DNA of 64,000 nucleotides from positions 6,439,526-6,503,525 of the forward strand of contig NC_047083.1 in assembly GCF_902459465.1 (NCBI RefSeq), in the 5' to 3' direction. Shown in pieces: positions 42,701 through 51,589 of this stretch. The notes under the pieces were generated by a model, which was not told where the DNA came from, made no database searches, and worked only from the letters and a program-made list of their open reading frames with translations. Positions within the stretch are counted from its first letter, which is position 1. Every line of letters begins with the position of its first letter. This DNA is from Asterias rubens. Lineage: Eukaryota > Echinodermata > Asteroidea > Forcipulatida > Asteriidae. The translations under genes were made by a program, and so were the position numbers.

Positions 42701-43364
42701 CAATGTCCATCAAGTTTTAATCTATGTTTGCATACTTCATACTAACAAAAGAAGGTAATTAGGGGGGTCCTACTAAAAGCCAACAACTCGCCGACAACGC
42801 CCGACCGTTTTCCGTGAACTCCCAGTTTTTTTTCTGGTTAAAAATTCACACTTTTCGTGACGTTTTTCCATTAGGGCATTGGTTGATATATATGGCATCA
42901 TTCTTTTTTTCCCAATTCAAAGAAAAAGGCATAATAGCGTGAAAACTGGTAAGCGGAGGATATATGTTATTACTAATAACCATAGAGTCTGTCCTTACTC
43001 TATGTAATAACTATATAACATGATCAAACTTTTTATGGGACTATGTATATTCATGGTGGGACTGAACTTAATACATAAAAATGAGGCCTACGCGCACGGT
43101 ACGCAGTGTGAAAATCGAACTTTTTCAACTGGGTGCCGAGTTTGTATTTGTACAAGTGCCGAGTTTGCAGGTGCCGAGTTCGCAAGGTGCCGAAGTCATG
43201 GAAGTGACCGGTACCCGTTTGGGACACCCCCACTGGCCTGGGACGATTATCAAGTTGGGGCGGAACATGCAGGCCTACGACTACGTCCTTTTTGAGAATA
43301 AATACAACAAACCTTCCTTTGCGCTGATTACAAGAAGACAACTCGCTTTAGCTGATGACGCCAT
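30737..43364 (-). CDS. GATD1: GATD1, glutamine-amidotransferase-like class 1 domain protein (complete, 7 coding exons)
   Basis: Minus-strand exons, 5' to 3': 43313-43364, 37417-37493, 36845-36950, 34439-34546, 33125-33228, 31370-31463, 30737-30852. Borders are GT-AG, phases match, and the sum is 657 bp (218 codons plus TAA), close to human GATD1 (about 220). Landmarks in human order: [17 protein letters not shown] (exon 1), [96 protein letters not shown]. The family has the class I glutamine-amidotransferase/DJ-1/PfpI fold and its exact reaction is poorly known. The position of the usual nucleophile-elbow cysteine is glycine here (AIGMG), and from memory also in human GATD1, so cysteine chemistry at that site is unlikely. 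Exon 4 lies at the downstream end of a tandem array of partial exon copies. Intron 1 is nearly 6 kb and full of TEs. Confidence 0.95.
30893..31320 (+). mobile_element. tRNA-derived SINE, plus strand, in GATD1 intron
   Basis: Box A is near TGGCCGAGCAA and box B GGTTCGAATCC is perfect (30964-30974), then the family body (CTTAAGCAAGACACTTACAT, GGATGGGACGTAAAGCCG, GGGGTTCGCCCC). The 3' tail ends GCGCTATATAAGACTTCAAT and TATTATTAC. A short direct repeat (AATCCCCAGCCGTG twice) occurs after box B. This is the best-preserved copy of the family in the window. Confidence 0.82.
31634..32012 (+). mobile_element. TTAA-flanked MITE (family A), GATD1 intron
   Basis: The left end is TTTAAAGGCACTGGACACTA and the right end is AGTGTCCAGTGTCCTTTAA. 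It is full length and collinear with the copies at 10082 and 13378. Confidence 0.88.
32180..32250. repeat. Inverted repeat, 22-bp arms
   Basis: GCATGACAAGTAGAATAGCG at 32180 and its near-exact reverse complement at 32229-32250, with a 27-bp loop. Confidence 0.75.
32401..32569. repeat. 169-bp fold-back repeat
   Basis: ACAAATATAACATGGTTT at the left returns as AAACCATGTTATATTTGT at the right. Inside, GAGCTCCCCTCGGTATT and AATACCTTGGGGAGCT pair with a few mismatches. It lies in the GATD1 intron. Confidence 0.75.
32842..33074. mobile_element. MITE family B, copy 2
   Basis: It ends TGTGTGCTTAGCAGCTCTAT and GAAATTGGGCC, with AAAATTTGCTTAGCAT inside both ends, matching the element at 1734-1960. 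It stops about 50 bp short of the GATD1 exon at 33125. Confidence 0.7.
33297..33440. repeat. Fold-back repeat of about 144 bp
   Basis: GGTGGCAGCAGACTTACC near the left and GTAAGTCTGCTGCCACC near the right are inverted copies, flanked by GGCTTTTAGGATGCT and AGCATTCAAAAGTCTCCC. A single related arm (AGTCTGCCGCCAGCTAGCGT) occurs at 33081, next to the GATD1 exon. Confidence 0.7.
33838..34191. mobile_element. 354-bp hAT-like MITE with 8-bp target duplication
   Basis: The ends are a perfect 13-bp inverted repeat TAAGCTTGGGCGA/TCGCCCAAGCTTA, and both flanks carry GTAAGCAT (33830-33837 and 34192-34199). The interior is dominated by ATCGATAT/ATCGCGATAT words. An 8-bp duplication is the mark of hAT transposition. 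It sits inside what looks like an older family-B relic (AGCTTAACAATTCC on the left, ATCTCTATGAAATTAGGCC on the right). Confidence 0.85.
34439..35050 (-). repeat. GATD1: Tandem amplification of GATD1 exon 4 (102-bp units)
   Basis: On the minus strand, a 102-bp unit combines the first about 76 bp of exon 4 with 26 bp of upstream intron including the acceptor (TTATAG before CAACTCG). The segment start AGATCC recurs at 34474, 34576, 34678, 34780, 34882 and 34972. The first four intervals are exactly 102 bp; the fifth is 90 because of small deletions that shift the frame. Only the copy at 34439-34546 has the full exon end and the donor. The 34-codon unit stays open across junctions in the four copies nearest the donor, so skipping an acceptor would simply add repeats. 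Confidence 0.93.
35051..35260 (-). other. Orphan exon-like open stretch (70 codons), possibly transposase-derived
   Basis: On the minus strand, an acceptor-like TTTTTTAATCAG is followed by 210 open bases: [56 protein letters not shown], then GTACAG. In the GATD1 phase it would hit a stop, so it is not a GATD1 exon. The [11 protein letters not shown]...TDFDLNDI pattern is weakly like MULE/ZSWIM-type transposases. It directly abuts the amplified exon array. Confidence 0.35.
35573..36510. mobile_element. 938-bp hAT-like non-autonomous element
   Basis: The ends read CAGGGCTCGAATTT and AAATTCGAGCCCTG, and both flanks read ATTGG. Next to each end there is a direct, not inverted, subterminal repeat: CAAGACCG..GG.CTTGT followed by TTTACTGGACCG. 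There is no transposase frame. It lies in the GATD1 intron between exons 3 and 4. Confidence 0.75.
37141..37377 (-). mobile_element. SINE head fragment and truncated TTAA MITE
   Basis: AGGCCATGACACGCCAC at 37167 is the reverse complement of the SINE start. From about 37199, ATTACTTCTTTCTCAAAAAC, AGAGGGAGTGG and GTCCACTGCCTTTAA (to 37377) form the left half of family A in reverse. The two are in contact. Confidence 0.65.
37525..37982. mobile_element. Repeat family D copy 1, with a 143-bp palindromic end
   Basis: It starts TTGTGAAGTTTGGTTGGTCG and ends at CGTCACAGCGTGCAACAATT. The last part, 37840-37982, is a strong inverted repeat (ACAATTGTTGCACGCTGTGA against its reverse complement). It shares most of its length with 39405-39715. 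Confidence 0.65.
38000..39400. other. GATD1 intron 1, no gene supported
   Basis: It holds a CA-rich stretch (38310-38330) and a short plus-strand frame starting [17 protein letters not shown] at 38931. That frame has a good start context but only 35 codons and no visible continuation, so I do not call it a gene. Confidence 0.35.
39405..39715. mobile_element. Repeat family D copy 2
   Basis: TTGTGAAGTTTTATTGGTCG to TTGCACGCTGTGACTGGGGG is collinear with 37525-37870 (shared AGTGATATACATCACCTTGA, TTTAGCGCTGTGTG, GGTTTGAGGGAA, GATGACAACA). The palindromic end of copy 1 is missing here. Confidence 0.65.
39720..40390. other. GATD1 intron 1, low-complexity purine-rich stretch, no gene
   Basis: It contains a G-run (40012-40021) and purine-rich sequence. 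No exon or mobile element could be recognised. Confidence 0.4.
40435..40570 (+). repeat. Dispersed repeat shared with 46850-46985
   Basis: GTCAGTCAGCGCCACTGCAC, AAGCTTCTTTACAGCGAACA and TGTCCCCTGCTACA recur with changes near 46850-46985. This is the region just upstream of the Penelope endonuclease frame, so the second copy may be the same element truncated. Confidence 0.6.
40560..41335 (+). pseudogene. Penelope-like element, GIY-YIG endonuclease end, split by a MITE
   Basis: The frame contains [20 protein letters not shown] and [14 protein letters not shown], the GIY-YIG nuclease signature of Penelope retroelements. After a TAA inside the domain (40780) the same frame continues [20 protein letters not shown] to REAIEIK at 40894. 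There a TTAA MITE interrupts, and the frame resumes at 41280 with [12 protein letters not shown], the usual Penelope C terminus. So the copy was already integrated when the MITE jumped in. It lies in GATD1 intron 1. Confidence 0.88.
40894..41279 (-). mobile_element. TTAA-flanked MITE (family A) inserted in the Penelope frame
   Basis: Left border GAGATTAAAGGCAGTGG and right border CCACTGCCTTTAAGGCCC. Removing the element plus one TTAA joins GAGATTAA to GGCCCAC and restores the reading frame through the site. The element proper is therefore 40898-41275 (378 bp), with TTAA as the target duplication. Confidence 0.95.
41505..41815. repeat. 32-bp degenerate minisatellite with CGATCG words
   Basis: Units close to CGGCCGATCGCGCAAAACCA plus TTCCTGCACAAT. 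The first four are similar, then copies decay into ATCGACCGATTGTTGCGC types. A related sequence (GACCGATCGTGAAGGTAAAC) lies in the Penelope tail at 41325, suggesting the array grew from it. Confidence 0.8.
41830..43300. other. GATD1 intron 1, AT-rich, no gene seen
   Basis: No exon supported. From 43140 there is a small run of GTGCCGAGTT words (three or four), just inside GATD1 exon 1. The open frames here have no recognisable motif. Confidence 0.4.
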
Positions 43365-43900
43365 TCCTCTTCTACTGCTGAGCACACGTGTGTGTTGTCT
43401 TTAATACCACTTATTTACCTGTGAATATGATATGTCGTATCACACCCTGGTGGCCAACAGCATGCGTTTGAGCATCCTCGTCTTAGCTAGCTGCTGGCTG
43501 TGTTTGTTCGATTGCTGTTTCGGGCCGGGTGCATGTCATGTGTCGTGTGTAGGTCAAAGGTTATTGCGCAGCGGCGTGTGTACACAGAAAGCCTCGTTGC
43601 GTCGTCTGCTGCATAAGGTTGTATAACTGTTGGCATCAGAAAACTTAAATTTCCATTGCTCTATGCCTTGGTTCATTGACGAAAAAAAACTGTCTTATCT
43701 TATTCATTTATTTATTTATTTTCAGGCAAGCAGTACATACAAAGAAACCACACAGAAAAAATAACACTACAGAGACCAATTTATTACCTACTGCGGATAA
43801 TTGCAAACAGCGAAAATGATCCGATCTTACCAGACAAAAAAGAACATGACAACAATAAAAGTTCCTGAAAATATAGTTTACAACAAATCTATCACAAAAA
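43365..43900. promoter_or_regulatory. Upstream region of GATD1 (putative promoter)
   Basis: The sequence directly 5' of the GATD1 start (minus strand) is placed here by position only. I see no convincing TATA box. A TTTATTTATTTATTT run lies at 43703-43721. Confidence 0.3.
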
Positions 43901-43954
43901 AATACTTAACAACACAACAATTAGTTGTAGTTTTTGTTCATCAACTTGTCCCCC

Positions 43955-44240
43955 GCAATCTTCTCCCCGGATGCACACACTTGGAACACGGTACTTGGTC
44001 CCCCCCCCCCGCAATCTTCTCTCCGGATGTACACGCTTGGAACACGGTACTTGGTCCCCCCCCCCCCGCAATCTTCTCCCCGGATGTACACGCTTGGAAC
44101 ACGGTACTTGGTCCCCCCCCCCCCTCCCCCGCAATCTTCTCCCCGGATGTACACGCTTGGAACACGGTACTTGTTCCCCCGCAATCTTCTCTCCCCGGAT
44201 GTACACGCTTGGAACACGGGGTTGGTCCCCGGCCGCAATT
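43955..44240. repeat. Minisatellite with long C-runs, 5 copies
   Basis: Five units of about 50-65 bp contain GCAATCTTCTCCCCGGATGT and ACACGCTTGGAACACGGTAC, separated by C-runs of variable length (up to 12). Unit length differs mainly through the C-run, so it should be highly variable between individuals. The G-rich minus strand could form quadruplexes. Confidence 0.9.
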
Positions 44241-44890
44241 TTTTAAAGATTCCTGTCTAGGAATTACCTTTTCTTAAACCTTGGACTCTTGAATTGTTTT
44301 TAAATACCGTGTGTTTCTTCCTCACACTTCGGTAGAAGAACTGTATTTTAATTTTGCAATTTTCTGAAAAAGTAATTGAATTATTTGTGTTATTCCAGTT
44401 GATAGTTCTTGGTGACAACAGAAACCAATTTGTTGTAGAGTGGTTAATAATTAAGACAAAGTAAGTTGAGATAAGGTTTTTTTTTTTTTTTTTGTCTTTC
44501 CATTATAGCGTACGCCCAAGAATTGCACTGTGTGTAAGACCAAACCCTGTGTCCCGCAAATGGACACTAATCTTGGGGGCAAGGGATATGACACATTGTT
44601 TGAGGGTGTCCCAAATGCCCCCCCAAAATTTGCCAAAAACTGCACCACAGAGCACCTAAAATGCAAACTTTTGCTCGGGCCCTTCAGCGGGCCCGGACCC
44701 CACACGACGTAAGGCTTTTCACACGAATGCTCCATCGTAAATTGATTTGCACCTCCCCCAATTGAAAGAGTGGAAGGGATGTGTCCCCACCCCAATTTTA
44801 AAGGGTGGTGGACACAAACGTTCCCGCGCTTTCGTTAACTCCTGTGTCTTATGCCGTAGGTTTCACACTCGCGTCCTCACTCTAGACTTT
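44240..44890. other. Intergenic, no gene seen
   Basis: A poly-T run (44479-44494) and repeat-like GC-rich stretches, with no supported frame. Confidence 0.35.
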
Positions 44891-45373
44891 AGCCCTGTTC
44901 GCAATGGACTTAATTTTGGTAAACTAACCGAGCCAATGGGTAACTTACCCATTTTAAGTTCAATGCGAACAGCCCAGGAAGTTTTCCTCCCAGGTAAGTT
45001 ACCTTACCCGAATGGGTAGTTTAACCATGGAGGAAGAAATACCGAGCCAAAGGTGCCCAGGAAGATTGATGACCAGGTCAGTTTTTAAACCGAGCCAGAA
45101 AGTCCAATGCGGACGCGACGACTCGGTTAAATCTCCCATCCGTACGAGACCCGAAGAAGCTGACACGTTTTGTTATGGAAGAATAAGATTTCGTGATTAT
45201 CGAGCTATTCAATGTTATGAAGGGGCCATCTCGGTTACCACGGTCTCGGTAAGTTTAGCCGAGTCAAATAAATCCAAGTGCGGACGGTGGGAAAGTTAAC
45301 CCAGCGGAATGTTACCCAGCGGATTGGCTTAGTTTATACTCAAAATACTATGTCCAGTGCGAACACGGCTTTA
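44890..45373. mobile_element. Inverted-repeat element of about 480 bp
   Basis: The left end TAGCCCTGTTCGCAATGGAC and the right end GTCCAGTGCGAACACGGCTT are inverted copies with few differences. Several GTTCGCA/TGCGAAC-like and CCGAGCC words recur inside. It is non-coding, and the superfamily was not determined. Confidence 0.6.
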
Positions 45374-45635
45374 GACAGATTTTCACCCTCAAACTTGTGT
45401 CATAGATCCGCACCTAAAGATGCTGCTAACCAAACAAGTTTGCTTACACATTTTAACGGCTGTATGTTGTTTCATTCGCTATGCATCCTATTGGCCTAAG
45501 ACTACATCACAGAGCATCTATAATTACAATGCATTAGAATGCAAAATTAGTTTTCTCGGCGGGCCTTTCAGGGGGCCCGGACCCATGCCGTAAAGGGTTC
45601 ATCACACCCGCTTGACCGAAGTTGACACTGCGCAG

Positions 45636-45674
45636 TTAGTTCCAAAGCTTAGGACTTCTAAGCTTTGGAACTAA
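45636..45674. repeat. Short perfect hairpin (17-bp arms)
   Basis: TTAGTTCCAAAGCTTAG and CTAAGCTTTGGAACTAA separated by five bases. Confidence 0.9.
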
Positions 45675-46093
45675 TAGGAGCTGAATTGAAGGTATGCCAT
45701 GCCCTTCACAAAGCAAAACAAGAATTTTTCCTCGTCAAATTTGGACAAGGAGTTTATTAATTTTAGTAAATTTCTAGAAGATTTTCTTTCTTTTGCACGC
45801 AACAATTTATTCTCGTCGCCAATGTTGTGAATGGCGCTATATATCTTATACATGTAGCAACATTCGGATATTTACCGGATAGGTGAGTCGCACCGCTCTG
45901 GAAGCCCGGGGGTTTGGGGAGCTCTAAGGAGACACACAATCACACAGGATGGTTTCTGGAATACGACTGGCGTGGCCCAGGGTGCGCGCCCAGGGCTTGC
46001 ATGGTGCTTGGTGCACGCACCGGTCACGCCTGACTTATTTGTTGCTTTTAAGCAACCTTATGACCGTGGTGCAATCGCGCATTACACAATATT

Positions 46094-46365
46094 GGGTGCG
46101 TTCGTTTAGCTTCCACGGGTCATACCCGGTCTGCCCCGGTGTGTTCGGATAGCTTTTGACGTCATTCCAGGGGCTCACCCAGGTCAGCCCCCAGTGCCCT
46201 GCTTGTGGAGTGGGTCACTTGGGGGCTGGCCCCCAAGTAAACACGTCAACACGAGAGCGGTGAGTGGTCGTTCGTTTAGCTCTTGTCAGGGGCTCACCCG
46301 AGTGAGCACCGCGGGACAGTCCCAGAGAAGCTAAATGAACCATTGCTCCATGAATGAACGCACCC
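46094..46365. mobile_element. 272-bp hAT-like MITE upstream of the NXPE gene
   Basis: The ends are GGGTGCGTTC and GAACGCACCC, with TTTAGCT-type words just inside. The flanks ACAATATT (46086-46093) and ATAATATT (46366-46373) match at 7 of 8 bases, as expected for a slightly aged 8-bp hAT duplication. Repeats of GGGGCTCACCC occur within it. It lies about 220 bp before the start codon of the next gene, so it may touch its promoter. Confidence 0.75.
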
Positions 46366-46585
46366 ATAATATTGTCTCCAGTCTTTTTGTATGAACAACC
46401 AAGCATGTGACGTCAAACGCAGAGAGGAGTCTTCTATACGGTCTTCAGAATGACAATTTTTTTGTTACCACGAGAAGGACATGTTTTGTGAAAACGCAGT
46501 CAAAATGACATTCTTATTGTACAAGGAGATTTAAGTACCGTCTGTATATAGATGAACCATTGAACACATCACGAACTGTAGCAGG

Positions 46586-49500
46586 ATGGCAGCAAAATAT
46601 CCATCTCGACATACTGTTTTAGCAGTGTTGTTTGGTTTATGTGTTACCTTAACGGTGATCACAATGGTAAGTCAGTTTCCGTGTATTCATCAGAGACCGT
46701 GGAGACCGTCTTTAGGTCACACATGTACACCCATTATACATTTTAGTTCCAACTAGCGTTGCTTTTACTTGCACTTGTTTTCTAAGCACAACTTTCAACC
46801 TGTTTCACGCCCACCTCGTCTTCACCTTACCCCTGGTAGGACGTCAGTCAGTGCACGGCACTGACGTCGGGTAGAAGCTTCTTTACAATGCGAACACAAA
46901 GCTAACTAAAATTTTATTTATTTTTTACCTGATGTGAGATGTTGAAAATCCGTTCATATATTTTCAGTGTCCCTTATTACTACATTTTCAATGAGTTCAC
47001 AGCTAACAAAAATATATCCATATAGGGTTTTTGAGGCATTGCTTATGGTGAGGTATCAATGTACATGTATATTTGGTTTGGGGTAACGCCATGTGTGTAT
47101 CTACTTGCCAGGTAGAGTTTGTTCTTAGAGAACTATCTTGCTTAATTCTACTACCGCGAAGTAGATAATCGGGGGTTCGGGAGACTTCTCAGTTCTGAAA
47201 AGAACTGTCCTGCTTTTAACTATATTACCAGGGCGGATGGCATAGAAAATAGACTTGTACTACTACTTTAGCTTATAGAATCGTAATTAACTGTACTGCC
47301 GCGGAGTCATTTCTGAATTGGTCTCAACGTTTCGACTAGTTGCGACCTCCTGAAATAATGTGCTGGCCCTCTATCTCCTGAGCTATAGCCCCATGCAGCG
47401 GTCCCCTCACTCAACTCTTCTCGTTCATGCAGGCTCTCCATCAATATCCATACAAAGCAATCGAGATCCTCTCTTGCTATAGACCTTTATCACGGTGTGC
47501 TCATCTTGATTTTACTCCATTCCAACTCATTGTAACCAAACTGAGGCTGGACGAAATAATAGTCTGGTGCCATGCGCAATGAATGTTAGCATTCATGACT
47601 GTTATTGGAAAAAGGGAAAATGGCCAAGATGGTGACAGCGTAATAAATGTCTATGTAAAGTCTTTGTGTCATTTTGTATCAACCCTTTCGGCACTTCTTT
47701 TCATTTCACTAAACGTTGAAGAATACCGGTACATATATTATTTTTTAAACGCACATGGAGTGTGTGCAAAACAGAGCTGGTTTTGTGTGTTGTTGTGTTG
47801 ATATGTTTGTTTTGTTTTGTTTGAACAAATCCCAGCCCGGCTATTATGCGGTATTCACACTTTTCTAGTGTCTTCTTTTTTTATCTTCCTCCTCTAAAAA
47901 ATATTCCTTACAGTTATATGGTTTCGGCTGATACACTTGATCTTGAGTAATGGTAATATTTGCGCGTTTACAAATTGAACCCCGAATGGTTCACTCCGAA
48001 TCCTCTGTGCTGTTGAGACATTTCATCACGCATAATCAATAGTGTTGTATGGTGAAGAACACTTATAATCTGTTTCCTCGTACGTGTGCGCAAAAACCTT
48101 GCACGTGTGAGCAAAAACCTTGCACATGTGAGCAAAACCTCGCACGTGTGAGTAAAACCTCGCACGTGTGAGCAAAACCTCGTACGTGTGTCTGAGTAAA
48201 ACCTCGTACGTGTGAGCAAAAATCTTGTATCGTGTGAGCAAAAACCTTGTATCGTGTGAGCAAAAACCTCGTATCGTGTGAGGGAAACCTCGTGTGAGCA
48301 AAAACCTTGTACGTTTGGGCAAAACCTCGTATCGTGTGAGCAGAACCTTGCACGTGTGCGTAAAACCTCGTACGTGTATAAGCAAACACTTCGTACGTGT
48401 GGGCAAAAACCTCGCACGTGTGAGCAGAAACCTCCTACGTGTGAGCAAAACCTCGCACGCGTGAGCAAAACCTTGCACGTGTGAGTAAAACCTCGTACGC
48501 GTATAAGCAAAAACCTCGTACGTGTGGGCAAAAACCTTGCACGTGTGACTAGAAACCTCGTACGTGTGAGCATAACCTCGCACGTGTGAGTAAAACCTCC
48601 CACGTATGGGCAAAACCTCGCACGTAAAAGCAAAAACCTCGTACGTGTGAGCAAAAACCTCGTACGTGTGGGCGTAGGTCTAAGTATTTGCTTGTATAGG
48701 CCACAATAGGGCCACACCACGCCATTTTTAAAAGTGGTGTGTGTTGTGCTCTACAGGAGTGTTTGAAAGTGACTTGCCATTAGAAGTTGTCTCCTGAACG
48801 AAATGTACATAATTGTTGTGAAAACTTTCAGCCTAAAGAGAAAATATACTGCACTTTTTATACATGTTCTTCCTACAAACTCTTCACTATTGGCCTAGCC
48901 ACAACTTACTCCACATTCCTGTCCCTTTACTAGTTGTTGAAAGACAGAGTTGAGTTTGTTAAAACTCCTGCCATCCGTGCTGTCCCGTTTCAGTTGAAAC
49001 AATCGCCTTCTAATGTGAGTATGATTGAAAGAAAGAACACAACCGGCCCATCCTCCACGGGTATCACCAGCCACACCAAGACTAACGTCCAACTGATACC
49101 ACCTAGAGGACACATTCAAGTCGGAGATATCATCAAGTATCGGATTCAGACGAGAGATTCCGAAGGGAGGGACCGGGTTATAGGCGGGGATTTCTGGTAC
49201 GCCACTCTAAACTCAAATAATCCGCGAGCTAGTACAGCTGGTTATGTTGCTGACTACAATAACGGTACATATGAAGTCACATTGCTGGCAGCGTGGGCTG
49301 GTCAAGCTGAATTCAAACTCATTCTTGTGCATCCCAGTGAGGCTGTTGACTGCTTCAGAAATGTGATCTGGCCTGCAAAGGAAAGAGTACAGTGGAATGG
49401 ATACTTCAACCATAAAGGCAAGAAAGCAGAAAGGACAACTTGCTTTTTGAGGAGTGGCGGGCCATGGACTGGACTGTGTCAATATCCAGCACACCATGCA

Positions 49501-51585
49501 CTTGGGAAGACAATTCTTGTTTGCCAGAAACCGAAAGGTTTGTCCTGTGATGATTTCACATCTTACAATACCGACTGGGATAAATGCAACCAAAAGCTGG
49601 CCGAGTTGACAAAAGGCGTAGAGTATCTATTCAAAGGGTATGTGATTGAACAGTTTATCATTTTGTTTAGCTTGTACGGAAAATTTCCACATGGTAATCA
49701 AAACAAAACAATCAAGGTTATAACCCGAAAGAACTGGTAAGAATTATCATGTCTTGGCACTCTGATTAAAAGCATTTTTATTTTAGTTCTGAAAACACTA
49801 CTTAAACAACCTGGGTTACTGGCGTTCCCCCTTCCTGCCTAGCCATTTCCTCCATGGGTACAATGGACCATTTCAAAGTGTCTTTTGAAGGGAAATCTTA
49901 AACTAAATCAAGAACTTAAGACGACTATCTGATCTTATGATATGCTAGTCTTCTTTTTACTTTTTTTTAAAGGCCTACTGTACGGGCGCTATGAGCAACG
50001 ACTGTTTGATCATGTTAGATCATGCCTTATAAATTTAACGATTGATTGATTTTACCCACAGCCCGAATTTTATGCAACCGGTGAGCATAGAGAAGAACAA
50101 GAAAATACAAATCGACGGTAAGCATACATGGTTTGTTGATCGTTTGCAATTAAGTTATAACGGCATGAGGCAGCATAGTATCAAAGATGAACAGTTAAAA
50201 GGCGATTATAGGCTTGTACGGTCACGTGGTTACTGGAAGCCATGTTGTCTCCAGATGCAGCACAACCAAATGGGCAGATTAGTCTGGCAACCCGTGTTCG
50301 CCGATGCGTTTCTTGGGGAACTAAATTGCTTCAATCGTAAATTGAGCCCATGTCCATATCACCTTTGACATCGCATGCATATCGCATATGCATCGCATAG
50401 TATGTTCACACATGGTCTTCATGGTCATGGAGATTCGCTGTTAAATCCGAAGTACATGCTACAAAATCAGTCCTTTCATTATGGTAGTCCTGAAAATAAA
50501 GCAAAAATCAACCATTGATAAATGATAGCACATTAGAAAATAAGAATGAACTATTGCGGGGATATCGACAAACATTGTCCTCCATTTACTAATTTGTTGT
50601 ACCGCAGCATATCCCAAAGGTTTTGTCTGATTCTCTTTTTGAAACAGCAACATTTGTCAAATTTCGTTCAGAGAGAAACAAAAGTTTACGTTGTCGAAAA
50701 ACCTGCTTCTTTACATAAAACTGATTTTATTCTTTGTTTTTCAATTTTCTTCTATGTACATGTAGCTGGATTTCTCCCTCCTCTGAACGACTTACCGCGA
50801 TGTCTGCCCGACCAAGACATACCAGCTGTCCAGGGTTATTGGTTGAATGGCAAATGGCACTCAATGCTCTGCAGAATACCGGACTTTCCAAAGGACATGC
50901 TGCACAAATGTCTACGCGACAAGAAAGTCATTTTACATGGCGACTCAACCATAGGCCAATGGTATAAGGATTTTAACAGTGTATTGAAAGCAGATAAACC
51001 CAAGGCATTAAGTTCAAATGGACGAGGACGAGGACATTTGAAGCCTGTGCAAAAGATATACCGTTCCCTTAACCTTACCGTAGCTTATACTATTTCCATC
51101 CGGAACGAGTTGGGAGCGACATCTATGGTCGCAAGGACATGAAGTACGAGGTTGATGTTCTTGACAAACTAACCACCCTCGACTGCCAGACGTACATCAT
51201 TGTGCTCAGCCCCTGGGCACACTTCACAGTGTGGACAAGCGAGAGTTTCATAGAACGGACTGCATTGATAAGGAATGCTGTACTTCGCTTACGCAAACGC
51301 TGCCCTAATATTTTAATTGTGATTAAGGGACCACACCCTCGGCACTATCCACATATCTCATCTCATTTGTTGTTCTCGGATTTTCTTTCAAAAGAAATGA
51401 TTGGAAATACATTAAGGGATGGTTTTAAGGGTACAGGTGCTTTCTACCTACCCTTGTGGGACATGAACCTGGCACACCCGGCAAAGAATTCCGTGCATAT
51501 GCCTCACGCAGTTATAGTACAGGAACTGAACATGTTTCTAGGGTACGTTTGCGATAACTTAGCAACAGTGGGCAATCAAAAATGA
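46586..51585 (+). CDS. NXPE-family protein (neurexophilin and PC-esterase domain), one frame break
   Basis: Exons: 46586-46666, 48934-49637, 50062-50117, 50766-51585. Exon 1 gives MAAKYPSRH and a hydrophobic segment, a signal anchor for the secretory pathway. Exon 2 carries the immunoglobulin-like part (VGDIIKYRIQTRDSEGRDR, GGDFWYATL, AAWAGQAEF). Exon 4 carries the SGNH-type esterase part: QGYWLNGKWHSMLC, then ILHGDSTIGQW with the GDS serine, then SPWAHFTVW and MPHAVIVQELNMFL. The total of about 550 residues suits NXPE3/NXPE4-like proteins, whose substrate is uncertain. The frame shifts once near 51090-51100: upstream frame ends at TGA 51140, while FHPERVGSDIYGRKDMKYEV lies in the next frame. 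A single missing base explains it, either a sequence error or a recent disabling change. Which NXPE paralogue cannot be told. Confidence 0.88.
48072..48676. repeat. 20-21-bp minisatellite with CACGTG/TACGTG in every unit, NXPE intron 1
   Basis: About 29 units of the type CGTACGTGTGAGCAAAACCT. Most copies contain GTACGTG or GCACGTG, so an E-box or ACGTG word returns every 20-21 bp, roughly two helical turns. The array ends about 260 bp upstream of the second coding exon. Confidence 0.93.
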
Positions 51586-51589
51586 CAAA

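Noticed and set aside
47583-47801. Plus-strand 72-codon frame in NXPE intron 1
   Set aside because: No motif or splice support; composition like surrounding intron.
50042-50368. Read-through frame of the third NXPE exon as a coding extension
   Set aside because: A good donor (GTAAGC at 50118) fits the phase of the next exon, and the sequence beyond it does not resemble NXPE proteins.
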